In this document: piece by piece, positions 16,276 through 24,604 of the stretch
Layout of the letters: each line of letters opens with the position of its first letter
Position numbering within the stretch: the stretch's first letter is position 1
Assembly (NCBI GenBank): GCA_002499865.1
Contig: DANL01000048.1
Coordinates: 1-41,617, forward strand
Length of the DNA: 41,617 nucleotides
Reading direction: 5' to 3'
Origin: Euryarchaeota archaeon UBA121
GTDB taxonomy: Archaea; Thermoplasmatota; Poseidoniia; Poseidoniales; Thalassarchaeaceae
Notes under the pieces: model-generated
Database searches by the model: none
The model's input: the letters and a program-made list of their open reading frames with translations, nothing else
Told to the model about the DNA's origin: nothing
Made by a program: the position numbers and the translations under genes

Positions 16276-17985
16276 ATGGCGAAACCACCAGCAGAAGTTA
16301 GGTTTCCTGGTGACCGTAACAGGAGAAAAAAGGTTAGAGTCCGGGGGATTAAGCAGGCTTCTAAAGAAATCCAGAGAAGGCTTGAATCCAACTTGGATGG
16401 ACTATTGGACGACCCCGAGTCATTTGTACCTGAGATAACGGGAGAGTTAGGAAAAATTTCATTCTTCGGTAACAAAGACAAGATGGCTATGACACTAAAG
16501 GAGATTGAGATTGTTGCCACCAAGAGGAATGATCATCGATGGCTAAAGAAGAGGATGGTGAAGAAGGGAGGAGATGAGGTCTGCAGGGCGCTGGCCGGGA
16601 GTCTGCTCGCTGCGGGCGAGGATGACCTGTCTACGGTTTCAGTCTTCAAACACCCACTTTACGGCACCTCGAGTTACCTGAGGAGAGGGAATGGAAAGCA
16701 GAGCCATCTTGCTGGAATCCAGAATTTCAACCATCCACGGCTGAGACTCCTTGTGTGGGACGGGCACGCCAAAGCTGGACAGTACTTCTTCTCGTGGGAT
16801 GGGGGTTTTGTCTGCTCTTGCTCGTCTCCAGATGCCCCTCCTGAGTGGATCAGTTGGGTGCTTGACAAGTCGTCAGTTGAGCTAAGTGGAAAGGATGTAC
16901 GATGGACCTCTGGGCTTTCAGAAGAAGTAGTAGAAAACGGTGATTTCAGTGAGAGTGGTTGGTTACGTCTAACATTCCAGGACAGTACCAAGGTGGGTAT
17001 CTCTCCAGCTTCACTGGCTAAGACAGAGGAGCCTTTTGCTCAGAGTTTAGCTATATCGATGATGCCCCCCAATAAGCTTGGGTCGATTTGTGAGGCAGAG
17101 TGGATGTGGAGGCCCAAGGGATGGCCTGAAGGGAGGAATCTACCAGACGATGGAATCGAAAGACTTGGGGAGGTCTTAGATTCCTGGCTAAGGATGTCCT
17201 TGGATGACGCGAGGTTATCTGAATCCTGTAGAGCCAGTATCCTGAATTCGATTGAAGAGGGGTACGTAGTAGGCAACTCATGGTTTAACGTGGATGATAG
17301 AGTGGGTTTTCTCGACTGTCTATCTGGAACGGACGACGAGAAGAACGCTATTTCGGTTATACTCGATTCTCTGAAGGGAGGAATACATGTCAGAACCGAC
17401 GGGGTTGTATTGGACTTGGAGTCTGATGTAGTGAGGATGGAGGAGGGCTCTTGTCATCCTAACCTAGTATCACTGTGGCCCAAGTATGGAAAGACTGTGC
17501 TACAAGGATTGTACGGACTTAGCGATGAGGAATCTGTGGATATACTTGAGAGGCAATCAAGGAGGAAGCAGGGTTTCGGGGCATTTCTTAGAGAACTCGG
17601 GGAATCCTTGGATACAGAGATGAGGCTCAGAAGGTTGCCTTGGAAAAATGAGGAGCTCCCCTCTCCTCTCAAAATGGCCGATAGCTTGGTCAGAAAGGCA
17701 GTAGGAGATGGGGTCTCGTCCACTGTATCTCTAGCAAGGAAAGGAAAGGGGCTTGACTCCTCCATGGGTTGGGCTTGGTTAGTGGTTCACAACAGGACTG
17801 AGTCTGACGCATGGAGGTTCGACGAGACAATCAGAGACAAGGGAGGAGATTGGGTTCCAGCACTACAGGCGCTCTGGGACGCGGCAGAAGATCTGCTTCT
17901 GAATGATGTTGAAGAAGCAGAGGAAGACTACACCAACGCGATGAAATGGCTAGCTGAGTCTAGTGGGGTCTCTGAATTCCATTGA
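16276..17985 (+). CDS. Unknown cytoplasmic protein
   Basis: 569 residues from an ATG at 16276. I do not recognise a family. The N-terminus is strongly basic (RFPGDRNRRKKVRVRGIKQ) and might contact nucleic acid. No signal peptide or membrane helix is visible. The middle is rich in Trp (VLDKSSVELSGKDVRW, CEAEWMWRPKGWPEG) and the protein is overall acidic in the C-terminal half, ending EEDYTNAMKWLAESSGVSEFH. A CSCSS cluster follows QYFFSWDGGFV. The intact length, lack of internal stops and codon use like its neighbours show a real gene. It follows dph5 on the same strand (41 bp) and is convergent with a LysE-type exporter gene. Function cannot be inferred. Confidence 0.65.
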   Translation: MAKPPAEVRFPGDRNRRKKVRVRGIKQASKEIQRRLESNLDGLLDDPESFVPEITGELGKISFFGNKDKMAMTLKEIEIVATKRNDHRWLKKRMVKKGGDEVCRALAGSLLAAGEDDLSTVSVFKHPLYGTSSYLRRGNGKQSHLAGIQNFNHPRLRLLVWDGHAKAGQYFFSWDGGFVCSCSSPDAPPEWISWVLDKSSVELSGKDVRWTSGLSEEVVENGDFSESGWLRLTFQDSTKVGISPASLAKTEEPFAQSLAISMMPPNKLGSICEAEWMWRPKGWPEGRNLPDDGIERLGEVLDSWLRMSLDDARLSESCRASILNSIEEGYVVGNSWFNVDDRVGFLDCLSGTDDEKNAISVILDSLKGGIHVRTDGVVLDLESDVVRMEEGSCHPNLVSLWPKYGKTVLQGLYGLSDEESVDILERQSRRKQGFGAFLRELGESLDTEMRLRRLPWKNEELPSPLKMADSLVRKAVGDGVSSTVSLARKGKGLDSSMGWAWLVVHNRTESDAWRFDETIRDKGGDWVPALQALWDAAEDLLLNDVEEAEEDYTNAMKWLAESSGVSEFH

Positions 17986-18019
17986 ATATCACAGACTAGC
18001 CTGGTTCTGAGTAAGACTA

Positions 18020-18619
18020 CTAGTGGGGCAAAGCTATCCATATTGCCACTGCGAAGAGTGATATCCCCATGACACGATTCAATACTCTTGCAGACTCTGG
18101 TGTACTGAAGGCCCTCCTGAGAACCGTCCCGAAGGCTGCCCATGTCATCACCGCAGGAAGTCCGCAGGCGAGGTTCAGCAACACCAATAGCACCTTTCCG
18201 ATGAATCCGGTACCGAACAGGGTTCCAAATGACGTCATCAAGACCAGGAAGTGAATCCATGCTTTACCGTTGACTACTTGGATTGTCGCCCCGGTCATGA
18301 ACCCTAATCTTTCTGAGGCTTCTTCGTCTTGCTCAATAGTATTCGAAGTGGCTATCTTGTAAGAAAGATAAGCGATATACGCGGCACCTACGTATGTTAG
18401 TAAATCGAATACGGCTTGGTTCTCCTCGATGAGATCAGTGGCTATTGCTACGAATATCCCCAAAGTCGACCACCCGAATGCCATACCAGAAATCAGTATG
18501 AGCGTTTCACGAAAACCATGTTGTGAGCCGTGGGCTGCACAAAGAACATTGTTTGGGCCTGGACTGAAGCACATTGGTATGATAAAGGCCAAACTGGCTA
18601 TGAGCAGTTCGATATCCAT
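18020..18619 (-). CDS. LysE/RhtB-family amino-acid exporter
   Basis: About 199 residues from the ATG at 18619; a GTG three codons upstream (18628) is possible. The first helix ends in the family signature PMCFSPGPNNVLCAAHGSQHG, followed by GMAFGWSTLG and about six hydrophobic helices, then VNGKAWIHFLVLMTSF. LysE/RhtB proteins export amino acids or their analogues across the cytoplasmic membrane using the proton gradient. It starts 9 bp after the stop of the PLP-dependent Cys/Met enzyme gene and is very likely in the same operon, which suggests a sulfur amino acid, homoserine or a related compound as substrate. That link is inference from position only. Confidence 0.88.
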   Translation of the reverse strand: MDIELLIASLAFIIPMCFSPGPNNVLCAAHGSQHGFRETLILISGMAFGWSTLGIFVAIATDLIEENQAVFDLLTYVGAAYIAYLSYKIATSNTIEQDEEASERLGFMTGATIQVVNGKAWIHFLVLMTSFGTLFGTGFIGKVLLVLLNLACGLPAVMTWAAFGTVLRRAFSTPESARVLNRVMGISLFAVAIWIALPH

Positions 18620-18628
18620 CAAGGACAC

Positions 18629-19834
18629 CTAGGCCCTAGACAGTAGTAGCTCTCTGGCAGACTCTAATCCCTTCTCTATATCGGACCACAAATCTTCAAC
18701 TCCCTCGATTCCGATACTCATCCTAACGAAACCCGGTACCACCCCTGCCTCATGTCTGACTTCTTCGGGTACGAACATGTGGCTCGAGTTGAACGGGCAT
18801 TCCACGAGGCTTTCTACTCCTCCGAGGCTGGTTGCTTCGAAGATAACATCCAGGGACTTCATGAACTTGAGAGCAGAGTCATCTCCTCCCTTTATGACGA
18901 ACGCAAGCATACCGCTTCCCCTTGGCATCGTTCTGTTGGCTATCTCGAAGTCTGGATGGCTTTCTAGAGACGTATGTATGACTTTCTCTACCATATCGTG
19001 ACTCTCCAGTCTCTTTGCAATCTCAGCAGAGTTTGATGTATGTATCGGCATCCTTGCATGTAGGGTTCTCATCCCTCTTTCAAGGAGATAGCACATGTGT
19101 GGATCCGCGGCACCACCAAGGTAAATTTTAGTGTGGAAGATTTCGGCTATCAGTTCCTTCTTTCCGGCTACAAAGCCCGCAGTTAGATCTGCGTGGCCCC
19201 CTAGGTATTTCGTTCCCGAGTGAATCACAATATCGAAACCCATCTTGATTGGATTACAAGACCAGGGGGATGCGAACGTATTGTCCACTACAGAAACTAA
19301 TCCATTTTTATTGGCAATCTCGGCGATTGCATTAAGGTCGCAAACCTTCAATGTGGGGTTTGTCATTGTCTCTGCATAGAGTACCTTGGTGTTGTCTTGA
19401 ATTGCTTGTTCATAACTTGATGGATCTCTAATGTCAGCCATTGTGACCTCGATTCCCATTCTTGGTAGTATCTCGGTTAGAAGCGCGTATGTGCCACCAT
19501 AGCAATCGGGTGTTGCCACAATATGATCACCAGTGGAAAGTAGTGTCATCAGGGTAGTAGATATAGCGGCCATACCACTTGCGAATACTTCTGCGTCCTC
19601 TGCTCCTTCTAAGGAAGCTAGCTTAGCGGAAACTACCTCTGAATTTACACTAGATATTCGGGAGTAGACTGGTCCAGTGTGATGCAAACCATCGGCCCAT
19701 CCCTTGTACTTCTCGTCTGTGAGCCTGTAGGTTGATGTCAAGAATATTGGAGTAGTCGCCGAGCCCTCTATCTCGACCATCCCTGAATGTACCGCTTTGG
19801 TAGAGAACTCCTTGTCTTTGTCATTGGCACCCAT
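18629..19834 (-). CDS. PLP-dependent Cys/Met metabolism enzyme (cystathionine synthase/lyase type)
   Basis: 401 residues from the ATG at 19834 (MGANDKDKEFSTKAVHSG); the frame is open 15 codons further but that would overlap the divergent gene's start. Family landmarks are FSTKAVHSG, PVYSRISSVNSEVVSAKLASLEG, EVFASGMAAISTTLM, DNTFASPW and HSGTKYLGGHAD, with the PLP-binding lysine at about residue 209. C-terminal SLGGVESLVECPFNSSH matches the SLGGxESLxxxP pattern of cystathionine gamma-synthase and gamma-lyase. It probably acts in transsulfuration or methionine breakdown in the cytoplasm; synthase, gamma-lyase and methionine gamma-lyase cannot be separated by eye. Next gene downstream is a LysE-type exporter. 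Confidence 0.9.
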   Translation of the reverse strand: MGANDKDKEFSTKAVHSGMVEIEGSATTPIFLTSTYRLTDEKYKGWADGLHHTGPVYSRISSVNSEVVSAKLASLEGAEDAEVFASGMAAISTTLMTLLSTGDHIVATPDCYGGTYALLTEILPRMGIEVTMADIRDPSSYEQAIQDNTKVLYAETMTNPTLKVCDLNAIAEIANKNGLVSVVDNTFASPWSCNPIKMGFDIVIHSGTKYLGGHADLTAGFVAGKKELIAEIFHTKIYLGGAADPHMCYLLERGMRTLHARMPIHTSNSAEIAKRLESHDMVEKVIHTSLESHPDFEIANRTMPRGSGMLAFVIKGGDDSALKFMKSLDVIFEATSLGGVESLVECPFNSSHMFVPEEVRHEAGVVPGFVRMSIGIEGVEDLWSDIEKGLESARELLLSRA

Positions 19835-19877
19835 GACGATGCGAGAGTATATCTGGTCATCAACTCTGCGCTTTGTC

Positions 19878-20555
19878 ATGGAGGTACAACTTTACTATTC
19901 ATTGATTATGGGAATCTATGTAATGTTGGTTCTCTATTCAACAAAGGTTCCCTATAGAATGATGGTCGAAAGAGGCGTGGAGGATATTCGTGCAGTATAC
20001 TACAACAGGAAGATTGTACATATGTTCGCCGGGGGGGTTGGGTCGCTTTGCGTGCCGTTTCTCTTCACTGACTTCTGGTACCCCATGGTCTGTGGAATAA
20101 TACTAACCATATTCACGTATATCGCTCATGTTTCTGAGAGGAGGATGTACTGGTTTCAGACAGAACAGAATCAAAATGACGTGAAGTTCTCACTGATGTG
20201 GTGGGTATCTATCACCGTAATTTGGGCATTAGTTGGCGATCCTTGGTTGGCAATCATTCCTTCGCTATTCATGGCATTCGGAGATGGAATTACAGGGGTG
20301 GTTAGGAATCTCGTGATAAGAAAGAGGTCGAAGAGCCCTATAGGAAATGTGTTCATGTTCATTGTTAGTGCCCCTTTGGGCTGGTACGTCGGTGGCCTCG
20401 GAGACCCCTCTCTTCCTGGATGGGGGTTGATAGCCGCCGCAGTAGCTACGTTTGTAGAGAGATACGAGTTCGGGCCCATAGACGACAATATACTCATCAC
20501 TGTCTTCTCGACTGTTGTTCTGATGATCGGTGTTTATTGGGGCCCGTTACTTTGA
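19878..20555 (+). CDS. Dolichol/phytol kinase-like (SEC59/DGK1/VTE5 family) membrane protein
   Basis: About 225 residues from the ATG at 19878, leaving a 43 bp divergent promoter gap to the Cys/Met enzyme. Six to seven hydrophobic segments. Conserved family features are NRKIVHMFAGGVGSL near the N-terminus, AFGDGITGVVRNLVI, KSPIGNVFMFIVSAPLG, and a C-terminal FVERYEFGPIDDNILITV, equivalent to the ExxxxxxxDDNxxIP motif of CTP-dependent polyprenol, phytol and diacylglycerol kinases. It may phosphorylate an isoprenoid alcohol at the membrane, or may be the related CDP-archaeol synthase-type branch. Located about 2 kb from the geranylgeranyl reductase, which fits isoprenoid lipid metabolism. Its 3' end overlaps the convergent SpoU gene by 22 bp. 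Confidence 0.78.
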   Translation: MEVQLYYSLIMGIYVMLVLYSTKVPYRMMVERGVEDIRAVYYNRKIVHMFAGGVGSLCVPFLFTDFWYPMVCGIILTIFTYIAHVSERRMYWFQTEQNQNDVKFSLMWWVSITVIWALVGDPWLAIIPSLFMAFGDGITGVVRNLVIRKRSKSPIGNVFMFIVSAPLGWYVGGLGDPSLPGWGLIAAAVATFVERYEFGPIDDNILITVFSTVVLMIGVYWGPLL

Positions 20556-21268
20556 GGGTTCCTCTGCCTCTGAGCCTCTATAGCCACGGCACTCAATGGA
20601 GCTTGGAGATTGAATGAGGGAACGAATCCTGTCATGGGAATCCGGATTACCTCATCCGAGTATTCGAGAATATCTTGGGAAATTCCTTTCTTCTCCCCCC
20701 CGACAATGAGTACTATATTTCCCGTGAGATCGGCCTCCCAAGGACTCTTAGTACCAGTATCCTCCACTGAAATAATCCTGAAGCCAGCGTCCTTGGCCTT
20801 TTTCACGGCTTGGAAGCCGTCTCCCCAATGAACGGGAATGAACCTATGAGCCTTCATTGATGCTCTTTTTGCCGCTTTCCTCTCTGTGTTAGATAGTTCG
20901 GCGTCCACAATTACTGCATCTGCTCCAGAAACCTCTGCAGTCCTGATGCAGAAGCCGATATTGACAGGGTAGGCTGCTCCTGCTAAAAGCCATATTAATC
21001 CACCTGATTCGATACTCTCGTCGAGGTTTAGGGTTGGATCTCTCCCAACTAGTGCAAGGATTTCAGGGACTCCCTCTGAGTTATTTCGTGACATTCTCCA
21101 TATGTCATTATCAGAGCCTCTGATGATATGTATTCCCCTATCACTGACCATTGTCAGAATCTTTGCCAGTTGTTCGCTTTCCGCCCCCCTCTTGACTAAT
21201 ACGAGTCGGATGTCCTCGTTTTCCTCAAGAGATTTGAAAACCTCTGATATGCCACATCTTTGCATCAT
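20534..21268 (-). CDS. SpoU/TrmH-family RNA 2'-O-methyltransferase
   Basis: 244 residues. The C-terminal SPOUT domain carries all three motifs: motif 1 PVNIGFCIRTAEVSGADAVIV, motif 2 IVLIVGGEKKGIS, and motif 3 IRIPMTGFVPSFNLQAPLSA. The first 90 residues form a divergent RNA-binding-like N-terminal domain. These enzymes methylate the ribose 2'-OH of tRNA or rRNA using SAM bound in a trefoil knot; the target position cannot be read from sequence. The canonical SLN in motif 3 is SFN here. Start ATG overlaps the stop of the upstream YczE-like gene (ATGA), suggesting coupled translation. Confidence 0.9.
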   Translation of the reverse strand: MMQRCGISEVFKSLEENEDIRLVLVKRGAESEQLAKILTMVSDRGIHIIRGSDNDIWRMSRNNSEGVPEILALVGRDPTLNLDESIESGGLIWLLAGAAYPVNIGFCIRTAEVSGADAVIVDAELSNTERKAAKRASMKAHRFIPVHWGDGFQAVKKAKDAGFRIISVEDTGTKSPWEADLTGNIVLIVGGEKKGISQDILEYSDEVIRIPMTGFVPSFNLQAPLSAVAIEAQRQRNPQSNGPQ

Positions 21269-21945
21269 TCTCGTTGCCCCTGTTTTCTTCCTATCTCACC
21301 TGCTATATTGAGGCAGATAGCCACTATAGGACCTATCATCACCGCGAAAATAACCGTTCCTATGCCTATAGTACCGCCTAGAGACCAGCCTATAATGACC
21401 ACTGATATTTCTATTGACGCTCGAACATTGCCTATCGGATATCCAGAAACTCTTTGCATTCCTGTCATCCAGCCATCTCTAGGTCCAGGACCTAGATTGG
21501 CTGTCAGATAAATACCACTACCAATCCCCACTAAGGCAATCCCTCCAATGACTTGTAAAAAGGATTCAAACGGTCCTTCAGGTGTGGGGAGAATGGGTAA
21601 CATGTATTCAATAGCAAGAGCGATTAGAATAGCATTTAGAATCGTACCTATCCCTGGTTTTTCCCTCAGTGGGATCCACAACAATAGAACGGCAACACTG
21701 ACAAAGAATGTTGCTTGACCGATGGTTCGATCCATCCTCAATGCAATTCCCTCTGCTAAGACTGTCCAGGGAGTATTGCCTACTCCGGCGGCTACGATAA
21801 CGGCGTCTCCTGTTCCAAATATCCAAAGACCAACACATAAGATTAGCAGAGTGGAGGGCCTTGGCCTAGGTTCCATTGGGTCAGTGGAGCTCCACCAAGT
21901 GACAGGGACGTCCTTGGCCGGCTTGAGTATTGAACGCAAGCCCAT
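21265..21945 (-). CDS. YczE/YitT-like integral membrane protein
   Basis: 226 residues with about five or six hydrophobic helices. The first 30 residues are polar. The pattern GLWIFGTGDAVIVAAGVGNTPWTVLAEG, then NLGPGPRDGWMTGMQRVSG and IGNVRASIEISVVIIGWSLGG followed by GIGTVIFAVMIGP matches the YczE/YyaS membrane-protein family, in which GPRDGLMxGL and GTxxFAxxIGP are the most conserved blocks. Molecular function of the family is unknown; transport is the usual guess. Coupled to the SpoU methyltransferase gene by a 4 bp ATGA overlap. Confidence 0.78.
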   Translation of the reverse strand: MGLRSILKPAKDVPVTWWSSTDPMEPRPRPSTLLILCVGLWIFGTGDAVIVAAGVGNTPWTVLAEGIALRMDRTIGQATFFVSVAVLLLWIPLREKPGIGTILNAILIALAIEYMLPILPTPEGPFESFLQVIGGIALVGIGSGIYLTANLGPGPRDGWMTGMQRVSGYPIGNVRASIEISVVIIGWSLGGTIGIGTVIFAVMIGPIVAICLNIAGEIGRKQGQRE

Positions 21946-21963
21946 GTTATCGAGAGACCCCTA

Positions 21964-22278
21964 TCACCCTTGAACCCAATTGAGGTACTGGCTAGTCGAA
22001 TTAGCCTTCCACCATATTATCTGGGGAGATTCGTAAGGATGAGTATCGTTGATTCTGGTCATCAATTGCTCGGTTTTATCGGTGGAGGTCTTGAATTGGA
22101 CTCTCCACTCTGATCCATATTCTATCTTGTCGCGCCACTTGTATGTTGAGTCTACTAAATTTCGTTGAGCGCAGGCTGCGAGTTTTTCATCGACTATTGT
22201 GAATACCCATTCTCCAACCTCTGCCTCGAGCCATTCGCCGGGAAGGGTTGTTTGAACTACTGAAATCATCTCATTCAT
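21964..22278 (-). CDS. cutA: CutA1-like divalent-cation tolerance protein
   Basis: 104 residues from the ATG at 22278 (MNEMISVVQTTLPGEW), matching the usual CutA1 length of about 105-112; an ATG at 22317 is also in frame, and the longer open frame upstream is antisense to the geranylgeranyl reductase gene and unlikely to be coding. Conserved features are VVQTTLPGEW, VDEKLAACAQRN, STYKWRDKIEYGSEWRVQFKT and DTHPYESPQIIWWKA, which are the CutA1 landmarks. CutA1 forms very stable trimers of ferredoxin-like fold; its biochemical role remains unclear despite its genetic link to copper tolerance in E. coli. It lies 18 bp upstream of the YczE-like gene on the same strand. Confidence 0.9.
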   Translation of the reverse strand: MNEMISVVQTTLPGEWLEAEVGEWVFTIVDEKLAACAQRNLVDSTYKWRDKIEYGSEWRVQFKTSTDKTEQLMTRINDTHPYESPQIIWWKANSTSQYLNWVQG

Positions 22279-22375
22279 GGCTATCGGAGGGGGTGAGTCG
22301 ACAAGAAGCCTTGGCATAGTTTGAATGAGTAGTGCGTGTTCGGTGGTACAGGGTGTGACAGTGGAAGCGTGGGAG

Positions 22376-23740
22376 ATGCCTATTGATACTGGTGAAGTTC
22401 CTGCTGATGGCTCGGATTTCGATGTTATCGTTGTCGGGGGGGGACCAGGAGGATCTGCAGCTGCGGCATATAATGCTCTCAATGGATGTAAGGTCCTTTT
22501 GATTGAGAAGAATGTCTGGCCCAGAGACAAGGTATGCGGGGATGCGGTGGGAGGAAAATCACTGTCCCATGTAGAGGAGCTAGGGGTTCTTCCAATGGTT
22601 CAGAGTACTCCATACTACCAGGTTGATTCTATCCTATTTGGTAGTGCTAGTGGCTCTGAAGTAAGGGTAATGCTCCCAAAAGAGAGCTATGAGGAGAAGG
22701 GCCTGATGTCAGGTTACTCACTACCCCGAATACAATTCGACTACATGATGTTCAAGAAAGCCACTGAGATAGTCAAAGAGAATGGCGGGGCGGTTATACA
22801 AGGATTCACGGTAAATGAGATATTGAGTGAAACAACCGGCGGGGTGACAACCATCAAAGGAGTCTCTGGGAAGTTCGGGGGCTCCAGATCGGAGTCTCCG
22901 ATATTATCCTTCAAGTCACTAGTCACCATAGGAGCTGGTGGCTACAACTGCCCAGTATCCAGGAAAATAACAGAGGTTCATGGTGAGCCTCACAAGGATG
23001 ATGACCACTTCTGTGGGGGCTATCGGGAGTACTGGGAGAATGTAGAGGGTCTAGAGGATGCCGAGGGCCCAATTGAGATTCACTTCGTAGATGAAGTCAT
23101 ACCTGGTTATTTCTGGCTCTTCCCAGTTGGGGAAGGCGTGGTAAATGTAGGAATTGGAATGCTAATCTCTGAAGAGAAGAAGGGCAAGAGAAAGGGCTCC
23201 TGGAGGGGACTTAGGAAGACTCAGAAGTGGTTAATTAATGAGCATCCCAGATTCAAAGATAGATTTGCAAAATCAAAGATGGTGGAGGGGTCTGCGAAGG
23301 GATGGCAACTGCCCTTCGGCTCTCCTAGGAAAAATCCTCCATCTCATCAGCCTAGGAGAGGAGCCATGGCAGGAGCGATGACTGTAGGAGATGCTGCTAG
23401 CTTGGTCGACCCATTTAGTGGGGAAGGGATTGGCAACGCTCTACTCTCAGCAAAACTGACAAGCAAGCATTTCGATAAGAGCTTGCATTCGGATGGCTTT
23501 ACGGCGGAGGCTTCGGACGCATACATGGAGGAACTATGGGATGTTTTAGGAAAGGAGCTTTCCAATTCGAAGACATTGCAGAAAATGATGAAGTGGAAGC
23601 GTCTGACTAGCTGGTTCATCAACAGGGCCAACAAGAAAAAGGAGATTGGCACTATGATGTCGGAAATGATTGCTAGTAAAGATGCTCAGACCGAGCTATG
23701 GAATCCATGGTTTTTGTTCAAGACTCTTGTCTTGCCCTGA
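22376..23740 (+). CDS. Geranylgeranyl reductase family flavoprotein
   Basis: About 454 residues from the ATG at 22376; an ATG at 22325 in the same frame would add 17 residues. The FAD-binding motif DVIVVGGGPGGSAAAAYNAL is followed by LLIEKNVWPRDKVCGDAVGG, containing the CGxxxG block, and later MTVGDAASLVDPFSGEGIGNALLS, the GDAAGxxxPxxGEGI block of the family. YFWLFPVGEGVVNVGIGM is also characteristic. In archaea these enzymes saturate the geranylgeranyl chains of ether lipids (digeranylgeranylglycerophospholipid reductase), though paralogues reduce other isoprenoids such as the menaquinone tail. The start is close to the divergent cutA start. A NagD-type phosphatase follows 9 bp later. Confidence 0.88.
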   Translation: MPIDTGEVPADGSDFDVIVVGGGPGGSAAAAYNALNGCKVLLIEKNVWPRDKVCGDAVGGKSLSHVEELGVLPMVQSTPYYQVDSILFGSASGSEVRVMLPKESYEEKGLMSGYSLPRIQFDYMMFKKATEIVKENGGAVIQGFTVNEILSETTGGVTTIKGVSGKFGGSRSESPILSFKSLVTIGAGGYNCPVSRKITEVHGEPHKDDDHFCGGYREYWENVEGLEDAEGPIEIHFVDEVIPGYFWLFPVGEGVVNVGIGMLISEEKKGKRKGSWRGLRKTQKWLINEHPRFKDRFAKSKMVEGSAKGWQLPFGSPRKNPPSHQPRRGAMAGAMTVGDAASLVDPFSGEGIGNALLSAKLTSKHFDKSLHSDGFTAEASDAYMEELWDVLGKELSNSKTLQKMMKWKRLTSWFINRANKKKEIGTMMSEMIASKDAQTELWNPWFLFKTLVLP

Positions 23741-23749
23741 GGTGATGAG

Positions 23750-24532
23750 TTGTCCATACTGAGTAAGTCATTGGATGGAATAGAGGCGATTTTTCTAGAT
23801 TTAGATGGTACCATCTACCTCGGAGGAGAGCCTATCGATGGTGCTCTTGACTTCCTGGAACGTCTTAATCAAAGAGGGATAAGAAGGTTCTTCCTTTCTA
23901 ATAACTCCAGCAAGTCTGTGTCTCAGTATCTTGAGAAGCTGACCTCAATGAGAGTTCCGGCAACCGAGCATGACATTCTTCTGTCGACTCATGATCTTCT
24001 GTCGTGGCTGAAGAAAGAAGGAGTTACTGAGACCTACCTAGTAGGTACCGAGGGGATGAGGGAGATGTTGGAAGATGTTGGCATCAGAACACGTTCTCAA
24101 AGTCCTCACTATGTCGTACTCGGATATGATACTGAGATAAACTACGAGAAACTGTCTACTGCTTCCATTCATCTACACAGTGGGGTACCCATGGTAGCTA
24201 GTCATCCGGACATAGTATGTCCTTCTCCTGATGGTGGCCTTCCGGATACCGGCGCTTACATCGATCTCTTCGAAGCTACGACTGGGGTTAGGCCAGTACA
24301 CATTTGCGGTAAGCCCAATCCGGGAATGATTCTGCATAAGATTGAGGAGTTGGGGCTCAGACCGGAAAACTGCGCCATGGTGGGCGATCGTCTGTATACC
24401 GACATTGAGATGGCTGAGAGGTCGGGGGTTCACGGTATTCTAGTTCTCTCTGGGGAAGCTACAATGTCTGACGCCTCTATAGCGACCCAGCGACCTAGTC
24501 TAATTGTGGACTCGGTAGCCTCCCTACTCTGA
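23750..24532 (+). CDS. NagD-type HAD-superfamily phosphatase
   Basis: 260 residues. The start codon is TTG: an in-frame stop is immediately upstream and there is no early ATG, and GGTGATG lies just before it. Class II HAD motifs are clear: motif I FLDLDGTIYLGG, motif II FFLSNNSSKS, motif III lysine in CGKPNPGMI, and motif IV MVGDRLYTDIEMA. Family members hydrolyse small phosphomonoesters such as p-nitrophenyl phosphate, nucleotides, phosphoglycolate or glycerol phosphate. The gene follows the geranylgeranyl reductase by 9 bp, so cotranscription is likely, but whether the substrate relates to lipids (for example an isoprenoid or glycerol phosphate) is unproven. Confidence 0.9.
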   Translation: MSILSKSLDGIEAIFLDLDGTIYLGGEPIDGALDFLERLNQRGIRRFFLSNNSSKSVSQYLEKLTSMRVPATEHDILLSTHDLLSWLKKEGVTETYLVGTEGMREMLEDVGIRTRSQSPHYVVLGYDTEINYEKLSTASIHLHSGVPMVASHPDIVCPSPDGGLPDTGAYIDLFEATTGVRPVHICGKPNPGMILHKIEELGLRPENCAMVGDRLYTDIEMAERSGVHGILVLSGEATMSDASIATQRPSLIVDSVASLL

Positions 24533-24573
24533 GGTGTTTTTCACTGCACTGGGTGTAGGATTAGAAACTATAG

Positions 24574-24582
24574 TATACAAAT
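24574..24582 (+). promoter_or_regulatory. Putative TATA box of the MMPL/RND gene
   Basis: TATACAAAT is centred about 27 bp before the ATG at 24605, within a 72 bp gap containing no gene. This spacing predicts initiation at or within two bases of the start codon, hence a leaderless transcript, common in archaea. Confidence 0.5.
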
Positions 24583-24604
24583 AGAGACATTTAACGGGAA
24601 GCCC

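Noticed and set aside
22279..22530. N-terminal extension of the cutA frame
   Set aside because: The extra 84 residues are Pro/Ser/Thr-rich, antisense to the Rossmann motif of the geranylgeranyl reductase, and CutA1 normally begins near the chosen ATG.
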